Source of the DNA: Paenibacillus hamazuiensis
Lineage (GTDB): Bacteria; Bacillota; Bacilli; Paenibacillales; NBRC-103111
Direction of reading: 5' to 3'
DNA: 64,000 nucleotides
Assembly: GCF_023276405.1 (NCBI RefSeq)
Contig: NZ_JALRMO010000001.1
Span: 8,409,501 to 8,473,500, forward strand
Shown here piece after piece: positions 1-8,475 of this stretch (its first letter is position 1; each line of letters begins with the position of its first letter). The notes beneath the pieces were generated by a model. That model ran no database searches. It had not been told where the DNA came from and worked only from the letters and a program-made list of their open reading frames with translations. Position numbers and translations under genes: made by a program.

Positions 1-2439
1 ACGGCGCTGACGCAGTACCCGATGGAGCATTTGGAAGCGATCGGGCTTCTGAAGATGGATTTTCTCGGGCTGCGAACGCTTTCTATTATAGAAAGAACGC
101 TGTTTTGGATCCGCGAGCAGTACGGCACGAAGATCGACTTCCAGCGGATACCGATGGACGACGACCCTGCCACCTATGCGCTGCTCAGCCATGGCGATAC
201 GACGGGGATATTCCAGCTCGAATCCCCGGGCATGCGGCGGGTGCTGAAAGATTTGAAGCCCTCGGCGTTTACGGACATCATCTCCGTGCTTGCGCTGTAC
301 CGGCCGGGTCCGATGGAATTCATCCCGAAATATATCGCCTGCAAGCACGGACAGCAGCAGGTGGAGTTCCCCCACCCGGAGCTTGCTTCGATTCTCGGCG
401 ATACGTACGGCATCATCGTTTACCAGGAGCAGATCATGCAGATCGCTTCGAAAATGGCCGGCTTCAGCCTCGGCGAAGCCGATCTGCTGCGCCGGGCGGT
501 GAGCAAAAAGAAACGCGAGGTGCTTGACGAGCAGCGCGCGCATTTCGTGGGCGGCAGCACCCGGCAAGGTTACTCCGAAGAGGACGCGAACAAGGTATAC
601 GACATGATCGTGCGCTTCGCCGATTACGGCTTTCCGAAGGCGCACGCGACGGCCTACGGCGTGCTTGCTTTCCAGACGGCGTATCTGAAGGCGCATTACC
701 CGGTGCAGTTTATGGCGTCGATGCTGACGGCGGTTCTCGGCAGCCACCATAAGGTAGCGGAATATGTCGACGAATGCCGTCGAATGGACATCGCCGTGCT
801 GCCTCCGGATATCAACGAAAGCCGCGATGTATTCACGCCGGTGATGCAGACAGGCCGGGATTTTGGGCCGGAGGGGAAGCCGCTTATGTCCGCAGGCGCC
901 GAGAGTCCGTCCGGAGCGGACGCGGCTCCGGTGGATGCTGTTCATGGGAACGTACATTCCCGTGAGAGGGCTAGCGATGCATCCGCCGCCGAAAACGTGG
1001 ACGCTTCAGCCGGCGCTGCCGCGGCAAACGCCAGAGCGATCCGCTTCGGGCTCGCCGCGATCAAAAACGTCGGCACGCATGCGATCGAGTCGATTTTGCA
1101 GGAGCGGCAGATCGGACCGTTCGAGAGCCTGCTCGACTTTTGCCGCCGGGTCGATCTGCGCGTGTGCAACAAGCGGGTGATCGAATCGCTCATTCAGGCC
1201 GGCGCGTTCGATTCGCTGCCCGGCCACCGGGCGCAGCTTCTCAGCATGCTGGAGGAAACGATCGAAGCCGCCGTCAAGTGGCGCAAGGAGCGAGACGACC
1301 TGCAGCTGTCGCTGCTCGGTTTTACCGAGGAGGTCAACTGGGAGGTCGAGTACCCGGAGGTGGCGCCGCTCACTTTATCGCAGCAGCTGGAACTGGAGCG
1401 GGAGCTGCTCGGCCTGTACATTTCCGGCAGCCCTCTGGACGACTATGCGGAGCTGATCGATGAGCTCGAGGCGGAGCCGATCCATTACCTGATCGAGCTG
1501 CCCGATCATAGCGACGTAGCCGTGGCGGGCATGGTCGTTTCGTGCAAGACGATCGTCACAAAAAAAGGCCAGCCGATGGCGTTTATCGAGCTCGAGGACC
1601 GCATCGCCAAAACGGAGGTCGTGCTGTTCCCGGAAACGTGGAAGCGGTACGCGCCGCTCGTACAAAAAGGCAGCCTGGTGTACATTCGCGCCAAGCTGCA
1701 GCACGGCGACGAGGACGTCAAGCTGCTCGCCGACCTGGTGATCATGCTGAACGATCCGGAGCTGAAGGAAAAAGCGAAGCGGTTCGTGCCTTCATCCGCA
1801 GGAGGGCGATTCGGCGGAAGCGGGGCCGGCGGGGGCCGGCCGGCGGCAGCGGCGGGCCGTACCGCGGCCGCTGCGGGGCAGCCGCAGCGGGCTGCGGAGC
1901 CGCACGCGGCCGGGGGGCAGCCGGCGAGTACCCGCAACGCCGGCGCCCGGCCGGCGGAAGTGCGCCCGGCAGGCGCGCAGCCCGGAGGCGGGCGCGCGGC
2001 GGAGAGGCGCGGTGGCGCGGATGCGCCTGCGGCGGTGGCGCGAGCGGCAGGTGCGCACCCCGGCGGCGGGCGCGCTGCCGAAGCGCAACCCGCCGCCGCT
2101 CCGCGCGTGAGCGGCTCCGTGGGCGCTCCCGGCCCTGCCGCGGGCCCGGCAAATCCGGCTGGGGCCGCATCGCCGGCCGCGCGGACAGGAACCGCGGCAC
2201 GCGCGAAAACGAGCCAGCGCGTGTTTATCAAAATCTCCGCAGGCCGCGAGCAGCCTGCGGTGTTGGAGGAGCTTAAGGCGCTGCTCCTCAAGTCGAAAGG
2301 GCCGCTCACGGTCGCATTGTACTACGAAAGCAGCCAGAAAACGATCGGACTGAGCGATTCTTACGCGGTGAGACCGTCCCCGGAGCTTTTTGGCGAAATT
2401 GAAAAATTGCTCGGTAAAGATACTGTAAAGGTGAAATAA
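1..2439 (+). CDS. dnaE: DNA polymerase III subunit alpha (DnaE), 5'-truncated by window edge
   Basis: Replicative polymerase catalytic subunit, C-terminal part only; the open frame runs in from base 1, so the ATG at 22 is internal. Seen: the segment LEAIGLLKMDFLGLRTL at the left edge, the YQEQIM motif, the ADLLRRAVSKKK fingers motif, FPKAHATAY, then a helix-hairpin-helix region (IRFGLAAIKNVG), an OB-fold region (VAGMVVSCKTIVTKKGQ) and a C-terminal domain ending at KDTVKVK. Two stretches are foreign to the family: about 65 Ala/Ser/Gly-rich residues encoded at about 841-1038, just before IRFGLAAIKNVG, and about 140 Ala/Gly/Pro/Arg residues encoded at about 1789-2210, between the OB-fold and the C-terminal domain. 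Both keep the frame and look like disordered linkers. Downstream lies a pgpA-like gene. Confidence 0.97.
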   Translation, partial: TALTQYPMEHLEAIGLLKMDFLGLRTLSIIERTLFWIREQYGTKIDFQRIPMDDDPATYALLSHGDTTGIFQLESPGMRRVLKDLKPSAFTDIISVLALYRPGPMEFIPKYIACKHGQQQVEFPHPELASILGDTYGIIVYQEQIMQIASKMAGFSLGEADLLRRAVSKKKREVLDEQRAHFVGGSTRQGYSEEDANKVYDMIVRFADYGFPKAHATAYGVLAFQTAYLKAHYPVQFMASMLTAVLGSHHKVAEYVDECRRMDIAVLPPDINESRDVFTPVMQTGRDFGPEGKPLMSAGAESPSGADAAPVDAVHGNVHSRERASDASAAENVDASAGAAAANARAIRFGLAAIKNVGTHAIESILQERQIGPFESLLDFCRRVDLRVCNKRVIESLIQAGAFDSLPGHRAQLLSMLEETIEAAVKWRKERDDLQLSLLGFTEEVNWEVEYPEVAPLTLSQQLELERELLGLYISGSPLDDYAELIDELEAEPIHYLIELPDHSDVAVAGMVVSCKTIVTKKGQPMAFIELEDRIAKTEVVLFPETWKRYAPLVQKGSLVYIRAKLQHGDEDVKLLADLVIMLNDPELKEKAKRFVPSSAGGRFGGSGAGGGRPAAAAGRTAAAAGQPQRAAEPHAAGGQPASTRNAGARPAEVRPAGAQPGGGRAAERRGGADAPAAVARAAGAHPGGGRAAEAQPAAAPRVSGSVGAPGPAAGPANPAGAASPAARTGTAARAKTSQRVFIKISAGREQPAVLEELKALLLKSKGPLTVALYYESSQKTIGLSDSYAVRPSPELFGEIEKLLGKDTVKVK

Positions 2440-2505
2440 TTGTCAGCCCTCCGGCATACGATGGTAAAACCCTCAAAAAATCGCAAAGCCGGAGGAGGCA
2501 TATCC

Positions 2506-2991
2506 ATGTCCGTTCAACCGATCGTCGAACTATTGAGCAAACGCGGGGTAACCGTCGAAGCGATCGCAGAGATCGTCCACCATTTACAAAAACCTTACAA
2601 TCCGAAGCTTTCCAAAGAGGCATGCGTGGAAAGCGTGCTTGCCGTACTGAAAAAACGCGAGGTCCAGTATACGTTGTACACTGGCATTGCGCTGGACGAA
2701 TTGGCCGAGCAAAAGCTGCTGCCGCAGCCACTGCAAACGATCATGGAGAAGGATGCGTCGCTTTACGGCGCCGATGAGACGCTGGCGCTCGGCATCGTCC
2801 ACGTGTACGGCATGATCGGACTGACCAGCTTCGGCTATTTGGACAAGGTAAAGATGGGCATCATCCGCGAACTGAACGATCACAGCCAAAAAATTCACGT
2901 GTTCCTCGACGATCTTGTGGCGGGTCTGGCTGCGGCGGCGTCGGCGCGAATTGCCCACGATCATGAGGATGAGAAGGATTTTCTGGGGTAA
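2506..2991 (+). CDS. Phosphatidylglycerophosphatase A family protein (YutG-like)
   Basis: A 161-residue protein of the PgpA family as found in Bacillales (YutG of Bacillus subtilis), expected to act in phosphatidylglycerol phosphate dephosphorylation. Seen: KREVQYTLYTGIALDELAEQ, LYGADETLALGIVHVYGMIGLT and LDDLVAGLAAAASARIAH, which match the family's conserved blocks; there is no obvious membrane segment apart from the Ala-rich C-terminal helix. The start was chosen at the ATG at 2506 because GGAGGAGG (2491-2498) precedes it by 7 nt; the open frame reaches back to 2440, directly after dnaE. Family membership is clear; the biochemical activity of this short Bacillales branch is less certain. 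Confidence 0.85.
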   Translation: MSVQPIVELLSKRGVTVEAIAEIVHHLQKPYNPKLSKEACVESVLAVLKKREVQYTLYTGIALDELAEQKLLPQPLQTIMEKDASLYGADETLALGIVHVYGMIGLTSFGYLDKVKMGIIRELNDHSQKIHVFLDDLVAGLAAAASARIAHDHEDEKDFLG

Positions 2992-3039
2992 AACCGTCCG
3001 TCCGCCCGCGCATACGCCCCCTGGCGGCTCCTGGCTTTG

Positions 3040-3069
3040 TTGCGGGAAAAAGGCAACTTGTGATATCAT
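3040..3069 (+). promoter_or_regulatory. Putative sigma-A promoter of the small-ORF/accDA/pyk operon
   Basis: TTGCGG at 3040-3045, an 18-nt spacer, then TATCAT at 3064-3069. It sits about 60 nt upstream of the ribosome binding site of the small ORF at 3130 and is the only good promoter match between the pgpA-like gene and accD. Inference from sequence only. Confidence 0.45.
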
Positions 3070-3129
3070 GAATCCATTGCGTGGGCACAGTTGTCCGCGT
3101 GACAGGGCATGTTTAGGAGGTCTTTTTTC

Positions 3130-3333
3130 ATGTGGACGGTGATTTACATTGCACCGACGGCCAAGATTTGTGAAAGAATCAAGGAAAAGATGACGGAAGA
3201 AGGTTTTCTCGTACAAGTCCGTGCGATCAGCATGACGAAAAACCAGTTTGAGATTTTGGTTCCCGAAGGTGAGCTCGAAGAGGCACAGGAAGTGCTTAAT
3301 GCGATTTTACATAGAACTTCATCCGATTATTAA
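3130..3333 (+). CDS. Conserved small protein of unknown function, first gene of the acc operon
   Basis: A 67-residue protein (MWTVIYIAPTAK... to ...LHRTSSDY) with an alternating beta/alpha pattern and the acidic stretch ILVPEGELEEAQEVL. No catalytic motif, cysteine pair or membrane segment is visible. The start is the ATG at 3130, after TAGGAGG (3114-3120). It lies 36 nt before accD and probably shares its transcript. The size and MWTVIYIAP start recall small ferredoxin-fold signalling-like proteins (DUF2007 type), but I cannot assign it firmly; database labels such as glutamate decarboxylase for similar proteins would be implausible at this size. Confidence 0.8.
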   Translation: MWTVIYIAPTAKICERIKEKMTEEGFLVQVRAISMTKNQFEILVPEGELEEAQEVLNAILHRTSSDY

Positions 3334-3369
3334 GCGAAAATTACTAGGAATGCCTGTGAGGTGTAGCCT

Positions 3370-4242
3370 GTGTCGATAAAAGATTTGTTTCAGAAAAAAC
3401 GGAAATACGCTACGATCCCGACGGAGCGGACCAAACGCGACATTCCCGAGGGTTTGATGAATAAATGCCCGATGTGCGGCACGATTCAATTTACGAAGGA
3501 ACTCGACAAAAATTTAAAAGTGTGTACGGCTTGCGGCTATCATTTTAAATTGAATGCGGTGGAACGTATTCAAATGACGATGGATGAGGGCCGTTTTTTT
3601 GAGTATGATACCGATTTGATGTCGGAGGATCCGCTGGAGTTTCCCGATTACGGGGCCAAATACGCCAAAGCGGTCGAGGCGACGGGCATGAATGATGCGG
3701 TCATTACCGGCGAAGGCACGATCGGCGGGTTTCCGGTCGTCGTCGCGGTGATGAGCTTCGATTTCATGGGTGGCACCCTGGGGTCGGTAGTCGGGGAAAA
3801 GGTCGCCAAGGCGATTGAACACGCGATGCAGAAGAAGTACCCGCTCATCGTATTCTCCACCTCGGGCGGAGCGCGCATGCAGGAAAGCATCCTGAGCCTT
3901 ATGCAGATGGCCAAAACAAGCGCGGCGCTGCATAAGTTCGCCGAGCAGGAGGGGCTGTTCATCTCCGTCATCACCGACCCGACGTTCGGCGGCGTGACGG
4001 CGAGCTACGCGATGCTGGGCGACATCATCATCGCCGAGCCGGGGGCGGCGTTCGGTTTTACGGGCCGCCGTGTCATCGAGCAGACGATCCGGCAGAAGCT
4101 GCCGGACAACTTCCAGACGTCGGAGTTCAACTTGAAGCACGGACAAGTCGACAAAGTGATTCCGCGCAAAGAAATCCGCAGCACGCTGATCAAAATTCTC
4201 GATTTGCATACGGTGAAGGGGGCGAATGTCAGTGGCGGGTGA
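3370..4242 (+). CDS. accD: Acetyl-CoA carboxylase carboxyltransferase subunit beta
   Basis: 290 residues. Forms the carboxyltransferase with AccA and transfers carboxyl from biotin to acetyl-CoA, giving malonyl-CoA for fatty acid synthesis. Seen: an N-terminal four-cysteine zinc ribbon (CPMC ... CTAC, residues about 35-58), then the crotonase-fold core with [21 protein letters not shown] and [17 protein letters not shown]. The start is the GTG at 3370, after GAGGTG (3358-3363). The 3' end overlaps accA by 17 nt, which fits translational coupling of the two subunits. Confidence 0.97.
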   Translation: MSIKDLFQKKRKYATIPTERTKRDIPEGLMNKCPMCGTIQFTKELDKNLKVCTACGYHFKLNAVERIQMTMDEGRFFEYDTDLMSEDPLEFPDYGAKYAKAVEATGMNDAVITGEGTIGGFPVVVAVMSFDFMGGTLGSVVGEKVAKAIEHAMQKKYPLIVFSTSGGARMQESILSLMQMAKTSAALHKFAEQEGLFISVITDPTFGGVTASYAMLGDIIIAEPGAAFGFTGRRVIEQTIRQKLPDNFQTSEFNLKHGQVDKVIPRKEIRSTLIKILDLHTVKGANVSGG

Positions 4243-5206
4243 ACTTCCTTTTGAACAGCCGCTCGTGGAGCTGCGCGCGAAGATTGAGGAGCTGCGCAAG
4301 TTCGGAGCGGACAAGCAGATCGATTTTACCGAAGAAATCGCGCGTCTCGAGCAGCGCTATCGTCAGCTCGAAGAAGAGCTGTACAGCCAGATGACGACCT
4401 CGCAGAAAATCCAGCTGGCGAGACATCCGCAGCGCCCGACGTCGCTTGATTATATCCATAACATTTTCACCGACTTTCTGGAGCTGCACGGCGACCGTCT
4501 GTACGGCGACGATCTGGCGATCGTCGGCGGGATCGCGAAGCTGAACGGCATTCCGGTCACGGTGGTCGGCCACCAGAAAGGCAAAGATACGAAGGATAAC
4601 ATCGCGCGCAACTTCGGCATGCCGCACCCGGAAGGCTTCCGCAAAGGGCTTCGGCTGATGAAACAGGCGGACAAGTTTCGCCGCCCGATCATCACGTTTA
4701 TCGATACGCCGGGGGCTTACCCGGGCAATGCCGCGGAAGAGCGGGGGCAAGGCGAAGCGATCGCCCGCAACCTGATGGAGATGGCCTCGTTTAAGGTGCC
4801 GATCATTTGCGTCGTCATCGGCGAAGGCGGAAGCGGCGGAGCGCTTGCGCTCGGCGTCGGCAACCGCGTGCTGATGCTGGAGCATGCGATCTATTCCGTC
4901 AGCACGCCGGAAGCTGCGGCTTCGATTCTATACAAAGATGCTTCCCGTGCGATGGAGGCGGCGGAATCGATGAAGATCACGGCGGGTTATATCAAGGAGC
5001 TCGGCGTGATCGACGAAATCGTGCCCGAGCCGAAGGGCGGAGCGCACCGCGACCTCGCCGCCCAGTCGGAAAGCATCAAGACCAGCGTTTGGAATCACCT
5101 TCAGGAGCTGCTCCGCCTTTCGGAGGACGAGCTCGTGGAGGATCGATATAAAAAATTCCGAGAAATCGGCAGGTTTACTTATATTCAGGAGGGCAGTCAT
5201 GCGTAA
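4226..5206 (+). CDS. accA: Acetyl-CoA carboxylase carboxyltransferase subunit alpha
   Basis: 326 residues, the partner of AccD. Seen: an N-terminal helical/coiled-coil region ([20 protein letters not shown]), then the conserved blocks [37 protein letters not shown] and [17 protein letters not shown]. The ATG at 4226 follows GAAGGGGG inside the accD end. The last codons overlap the pyk start by 8 nt. In Bacillus subtilis pfkA lies between accA and pyk; here it does not. Confidence 0.97.
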   Translation: MSVAGELPFEQPLVELRAKIEELRKFGADKQIDFTEEIARLEQRYRQLEEELYSQMTTSQKIQLARHPQRPTSLDYIHNIFTDFLELHGDRLYGDDLAIVGGIAKLNGIPVTVVGHQKGKDTKDNIARNFGMPHPEGFRKGLRLMKQADKFRRPIITFIDTPGAYPGNAAEERGQGEAIARNLMEMASFKVPIICVVIGEGGSGGALALGVGNRVLMLEHAIYSVSTPEAAASILYKDASRAMEAAESMKITAGYIKELGVIDEIVPEPKGGAHRDLAAQSESIKTSVWNHLQELLRLSEDELVEDRYKKFREIGRFTYIQEGSHA

Positions 5207-6956
5207 AACGAAAATTGTATGTACGATCGGACCTGTCAGCGAATCCGTTGACATGTTCAAAAAGCTGATCGAGGCCGGGATGAACGTCGCCCGTTTGAAC
5301 TTCTCCCACGGCGATTTCGAAGAGCACGGCAACCGGATCAAAAACGTGCGTCAAGCTTGTAAAGAGCTGAACAAGACGGTGGCGATTCTTCTCGACACGA
5401 AAGGTCCGGAAATCCGCACCGGCAAGCTGAAGGGCGACCAAAAGGTCGAGCTTGTGCAGGGCAACAAGATCGTTTTGACGACGGAGGAAGTTGAAGGCGA
5501 CGCCGAGCGTGTTTCGATCACGTACAAGGAGCTGCCTCGCGATGTAAAGATCGGCTCGACGATTCTGATCGACGACGGCCTGATCGGACTCGAAGTCGTG
5601 GATATCCGCGGCGGCGATATCGAATGTTTGATCAAAAACGGCGGTTTGCTCGGTGGTAAAAAAGGCGTCAACGTCCCGGGCGTGAAAATCAATCTGCCGG
5701 GCATTACCGAAAAAGACGCGAACGACATCGTGTTCGGTATCGAGCAAGGCGTCGATTTCATCGCGGCTTCTTTCGTGCGTAAAGCGGCGGATGTCATCGA
5801 AATCCGCGAAATTTTGGAGCGTCACAATGCTTCGCACATTCAGATCATTTCCAAGATCGAAAACCAGGAAGGCGTCGACAACCTTGACGAGATTTTGGAA
5901 GTGTCCGACGGCTTGATGGTGGCGCGCGGCGACCTCGGTGTCGAAATTCCGGCCGAAGACGTGCCGATCGTGCAAAAAGCGATGATCAAAAAATGTAACC
6001 AGGTCGGCAAGCCGGTTATTACGGCGACGATGATGCTCGATTCGATGCAGCGCAACCCGCGCCCGACCCGCGCGGAAGCGAGCGACGTGGCGAACGCGAT
6101 TTTCGACGGCACGGATGCGGTCATGCTGTCCGGCGAAACGGCGGCAGGCAAATATCCGGTCGAATCGGTGCAGACGATGGCGCGCATTGCGGAACGTGCC
6201 GAGTCGGCGCTTGATCACCGCGAAATTTTCCTGCGCCAAAGCGCAGCTCAGCAGCGCACCGTAACGGAAGCGATCAGCCAAGCGGTGGCAAGCTCGGCGC
6301 TTGATCTGAACGCGAAGGCGATCCTGACCGCTACGGAGAGCGGATATACGGCGCGGATGGTATCGAAGTACCGTCCGAAGTCGCCGATTATCGCGGTGAC
6401 GCCTAACGAGCAAGTGATGCGACGCCTTTGCCTGATCTGGGGAGCGATCCCGGTGAAAGGCGAGGAGTGCAAAACGACGGACGAGCTGTTCGAAGCGGCT
6501 GTCGATACGGCGGTCAAGGCGGGCCATGTGAACCTGGGCGACCTCATCGTCATCACGGCGGGCGTGCCGGTCGGCCGCTCCGGAACGACGAACCTGATCA
6601 AGGTGCACCACATCGGCGAAATGATCGGCAAAGGGCAAGGCATCGGCACGGCTACCGCAACCGGCAAGGTTGTCACGGCGAAATCCGCCGAAGAAGCGAA
6701 TGCGAAGGTGACCGAAGGCGCGATTCTTGTCGCCGTATCCACCGACAAAGACTACATGCCGGCGATTGAAAAAGCGGCGGCCATCATCACCGAAGCCGGC
6801 GGCATCACCTCCCACGCCGCTGTCGTGGGCCTCAGCCTCGGCAAGCCGGTGATCGTCGGCGCGGACGGCATTTTGAACGCCGTTCAAGATGGCGTGGAAG
6901 TGTCGATTTATCCGGAAGTTGGCGTCATCTACTCCGGCCAATCGCGGGTTCTTTAA
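5199..6956 (+). CDS. pyk: Pyruvate kinase with C-terminal PEP-utilizer domain
   Basis: 585 residues. Converts PEP and ADP to pyruvate and ATP, the last step of glycolysis. Seen: [10 protein letters not shown] at the N-terminus, [20 protein letters not shown], the active-site region [36 protein letters not shown], and an extra C-terminal domain of about 110 residues with the swivelling-domain motif [21 protein letters not shown], as in Bacillus-type Pyk. ATG at 5199 after AGGAGGG. It overlaps accA by 8 nt and is followed at once by a strong terminator, so it closes the operon. Confidence 0.98.
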   Translation: MRKTKIVCTIGPVSESVDMFKKLIEAGMNVARLNFSHGDFEEHGNRIKNVRQACKELNKTVAILLDTKGPEIRTGKLKGDQKVELVQGNKIVLTTEEVEGDAERVSITYKELPRDVKIGSTILIDDGLIGLEVVDIRGGDIECLIKNGGLLGGKKGVNVPGVKINLPGITEKDANDIVFGIEQGVDFIAASFVRKAADVIEIREILERHNASHIQIISKIENQEGVDNLDEILEVSDGLMVARGDLGVEIPAEDVPIVQKAMIKKCNQVGKPVITATMMLDSMQRNPRPTRAEASDVANAIFDGTDAVMLSGETAAGKYPVESVQTMARIAERAESALDHREIFLRQSAAQQRTVTEAISQAVASSALDLNAKAILTATESGYTARMVSKYRPKSPIIAVTPNEQVMRRLCLIWGAIPVKGEECKTTDELFEAAVDTAVKAGHVNLGDLIVITAGVPVGRSGTTNLIKVHHIGEMIGKGQGIGTATATGKVVTAKSAEEANAKVTEGAILVAVSTDKDYMPAIEKAAAIITEAGGITSHAAVVGLSLGKPVIVGADGILNAVQDGVEVSIYPEVGVIYSGQSRVL

Positions 6957-6969
6957 TAGCTTAAGCTGA

Positions 6970-7009
6970 AAAAGAGTGTGGCGGGCGCTGTCCCGTTCGC
7001 TCTTTTTTT
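6970..7009 (+). terminator. Rho-independent terminator of the acc-pyk operon
   Basis: An imperfect stem (AAGAGTG...GGCGGG against CCCGTTCGCTCTT) followed by TTTTTTT, 14 nt after the pyk stop. Confidence 0.85.
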
Positions 7010-7039
7010 GCGCTTGGGAGGGTGTATGCTGCTGCGGAA

Positions 7040-7470
7040 GGGCGGCCCCGTCACCGCGCGGAGTGAAGGAGCGGGCCGAGAGAGGCCAAACCCGTCTCTC
7101 GGCCCGCGGAAGCGGGGTTGGAAGCGGCCGAGAGCGGGAAAAACCGCCTCTCGGGGCGGCCCCCGCACCGCGTGGAGCGAGGGCGTGAACCGAGAGAGGC
7201 CAAAACCGTCTCTCGGCCCGCGGAAGTGGGGTTGGAAGCGGCCGAGAGCAGGAAAAACCGCCTCTCGGGGCGGCCCCCGCACTGCGCGGAGCGAGGGCAT
7301 GAACCGAGAGAGGCCAAAACCGTCTCTCGGCCCGCGGAAGTGGGGTTGGAAGCGGCCGAGAGCAGGAAAAACCGCCTCTCGGGGCGGCCCCCGCACTGCG
7401 CGGAGCGAGGGCATGAACCGAGAGGGGCCAAAACCGCCTCTCAAACCACTTCCCGCACCGCTAGGAGATA
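7040..7470. repeat. 114-bp tandem repeat array with internal hairpins
   Basis: A GC-rich unit with a period of exactly 114 nt. Full copies begin near 7073, 7187 and 7301; a degenerate fourth starts at 7415, and the tail of an earlier copy lies at 7040-7072. The block GTTGGAAGCGGCCGAGAG recurs at 7117, 7231 and 7345. Each unit carries two hairpins: CCGAGAGA...TCTCTCGG (8 bp) and CCGAGAG...CTCTCGG (7 bp). Copies 2 and 3 are almost identical. Because 114 is a multiple of three, long open frames cross the array on both strands, but they have repeat-driven composition and no support as genes. Not CRISPR: the unit is too long and there are no unique spacers. Confidence 0.9.
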
Positions 7471-7493
7471 AGAAGCAAATAACCGGGAAAAGT

Positions 7494-7549
7494 AAGCGTG
7501 TCCGGCATAGGATCGGCAATTAGCGAAAATCCACGTCGGACGAACGCGG
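7494..7549. repeat. Diverged copy of the GTCCGGCATAGGAT hairpin repeat
   Basis: Arms GCGTGTCCGGCATAGGAT and ATCCACGTCGGACGAACGC pair imperfectly around a short loop. Same left arm as the copy at 8161-8222; a third copy lies at 63588-63648. Confidence 0.65.
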
Positions 7550-7703
7550 CATTCCCTTGAATAGGCCGGATTTACGCGCAAGCGGCTCGTTGTTGCCGGT
7601 TAACGCGTTCGCGCGGATCGTGGTTTTAACCTAAGCGGAGAACCGCCTAGCAGACTGAAAGGCATAGATACTGTTATCCCGATAATGAAGTAGTTTAAAA
7701 AGT

Positions 7704-7888
7704 TAGCGGAACTCACGTTCGCTATTCTTGGATAAATAGTCACTTTGAAAACAATAGAGGAACTGAGATGCGCTAAACCGGTGGAAAAGAGCTTGTATGT
7801 CGGGCAGACAGGCAAATAGATCACCTGAGTTCCGCTAATTTTCAAAAAAAGCGGAAACTGCCCAGCTTAACGAACCATAGTTCCGCTA
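7704..7888. repeat. Mirrored four-box intergenic repeat (TAGCGGAACT family), copy 1
   Basis: Two forward boxes of about 25 nt (TAGCGGAACTCACGTTCGCT at 7704, TAGAGGAACTGAGATGCGCT at 7755) and two inverted boxes ending CCGCTA at 7837 and 7888. Start-to-start spacing is 51 nt on both sides, giving a + + - - layout. The first two boxes and the third, with spacers, match in inverted orientation the copy at 63748-63931. No gene is visible in this stretch. Confidence 0.8.
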
Positions 7889-8160
7889 TGGTCCCGCATC
7901 CCGCATCCCACATCCCGCATAACCTGACAAACATTGCGCAGTGTCTATGGTTCCCTCGGCGGGGAGGGGCATTTTAGGTGGGTCCGGTCTAGGACATGGG
8001 ATCTGACCAGCCGCCACGCAGCGACGGAACGCGCGCCGTGGGAGGCTGAATTAGGGAGAAGTAAAGCGTGGCAGCATGTAATTTTGCGGCAGCAAAATCC
8101 ATGCAGCCAAACGCGAGTGCGAGGCACGAAGTCTCAATCGGCGCCCTTTGCACCAAAACT

Positions 8161-8222
8161 GAAGCGTGTCCGGCATAGGATTTATTGCCAAACAGCAATA
8201 AATCCATGCCGGACAAACGCGG
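8161..8222. repeat. GTCCGGCATAGGAT hairpin repeat, near-perfect copy
   Basis: A stem-loop of about 25 bp: GCGTGTCCGGCATAGGATTT and onward pairs with a right arm ending ATGCCGGACAAACGC, loop CCAAACA. Same element as 7494-7549 and 63588-63648. The stretch from 7550 to 8475 otherwise holds only repeats and no convincing gene. Confidence 0.8.
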
Positions 8223-8252
8223 ACTAGAAGCGAGCACTCCCTCCAACAGGGC

Positions 8253-8300
8253 GGGTCCAGGGCGCAAGCGCCTGGGGTCCCCCCGGTGGGGGGATTTAGA
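8253..8300. repeat. CCAGG/GGGGTCC double-hairpin repeat, plus-oriented copy
   Basis: Contains CCAGGGCGCAAGCGCCTGG (a hairpin) followed by GGGGTCCCCCC and GGTGGGGGGATTTAGA (a second hairpin). The reverse complement of a related sequence lies at 18005-18062, between icd and mdh. Confidence 0.7.
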
Positions 8301-8475
8301 GCAGCGGTACGATGTCAAGCCCCTTTGTTAACATAACATTTTTCGCTCCGAACCTTTTTAGGAGGTGACCCGAAAAAAGGCAACACCAAATCAGACCCAC
8401 CCTACCACTATATCAAATGGTAAATAATACCATGTCTAATAATGGAAATAGGTGGATTTTTCTAGGGATCTATGT

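Noticed and set aside
5175-6941. 588-codon ORF antisense to pyk, and similar long antisense frames under icd, ppk and the surface genes
   Set aside because: Shadow frames caused by codon bias in GC-rich genes; residues rich in His/Arg with no domain.
7040-7470. CRISPR array
   Set aside because: Units are 114 nt with continuous near-identity and no unique spacers; no cas gene nearby.
6953-7523. Long open frames on both strands across 6953-7523
   Set aside because: They are created by the 114-nt (38-codon) repeat period and high GC; no ribosome binding site, no family resemblance, and the composition follows the repeat.
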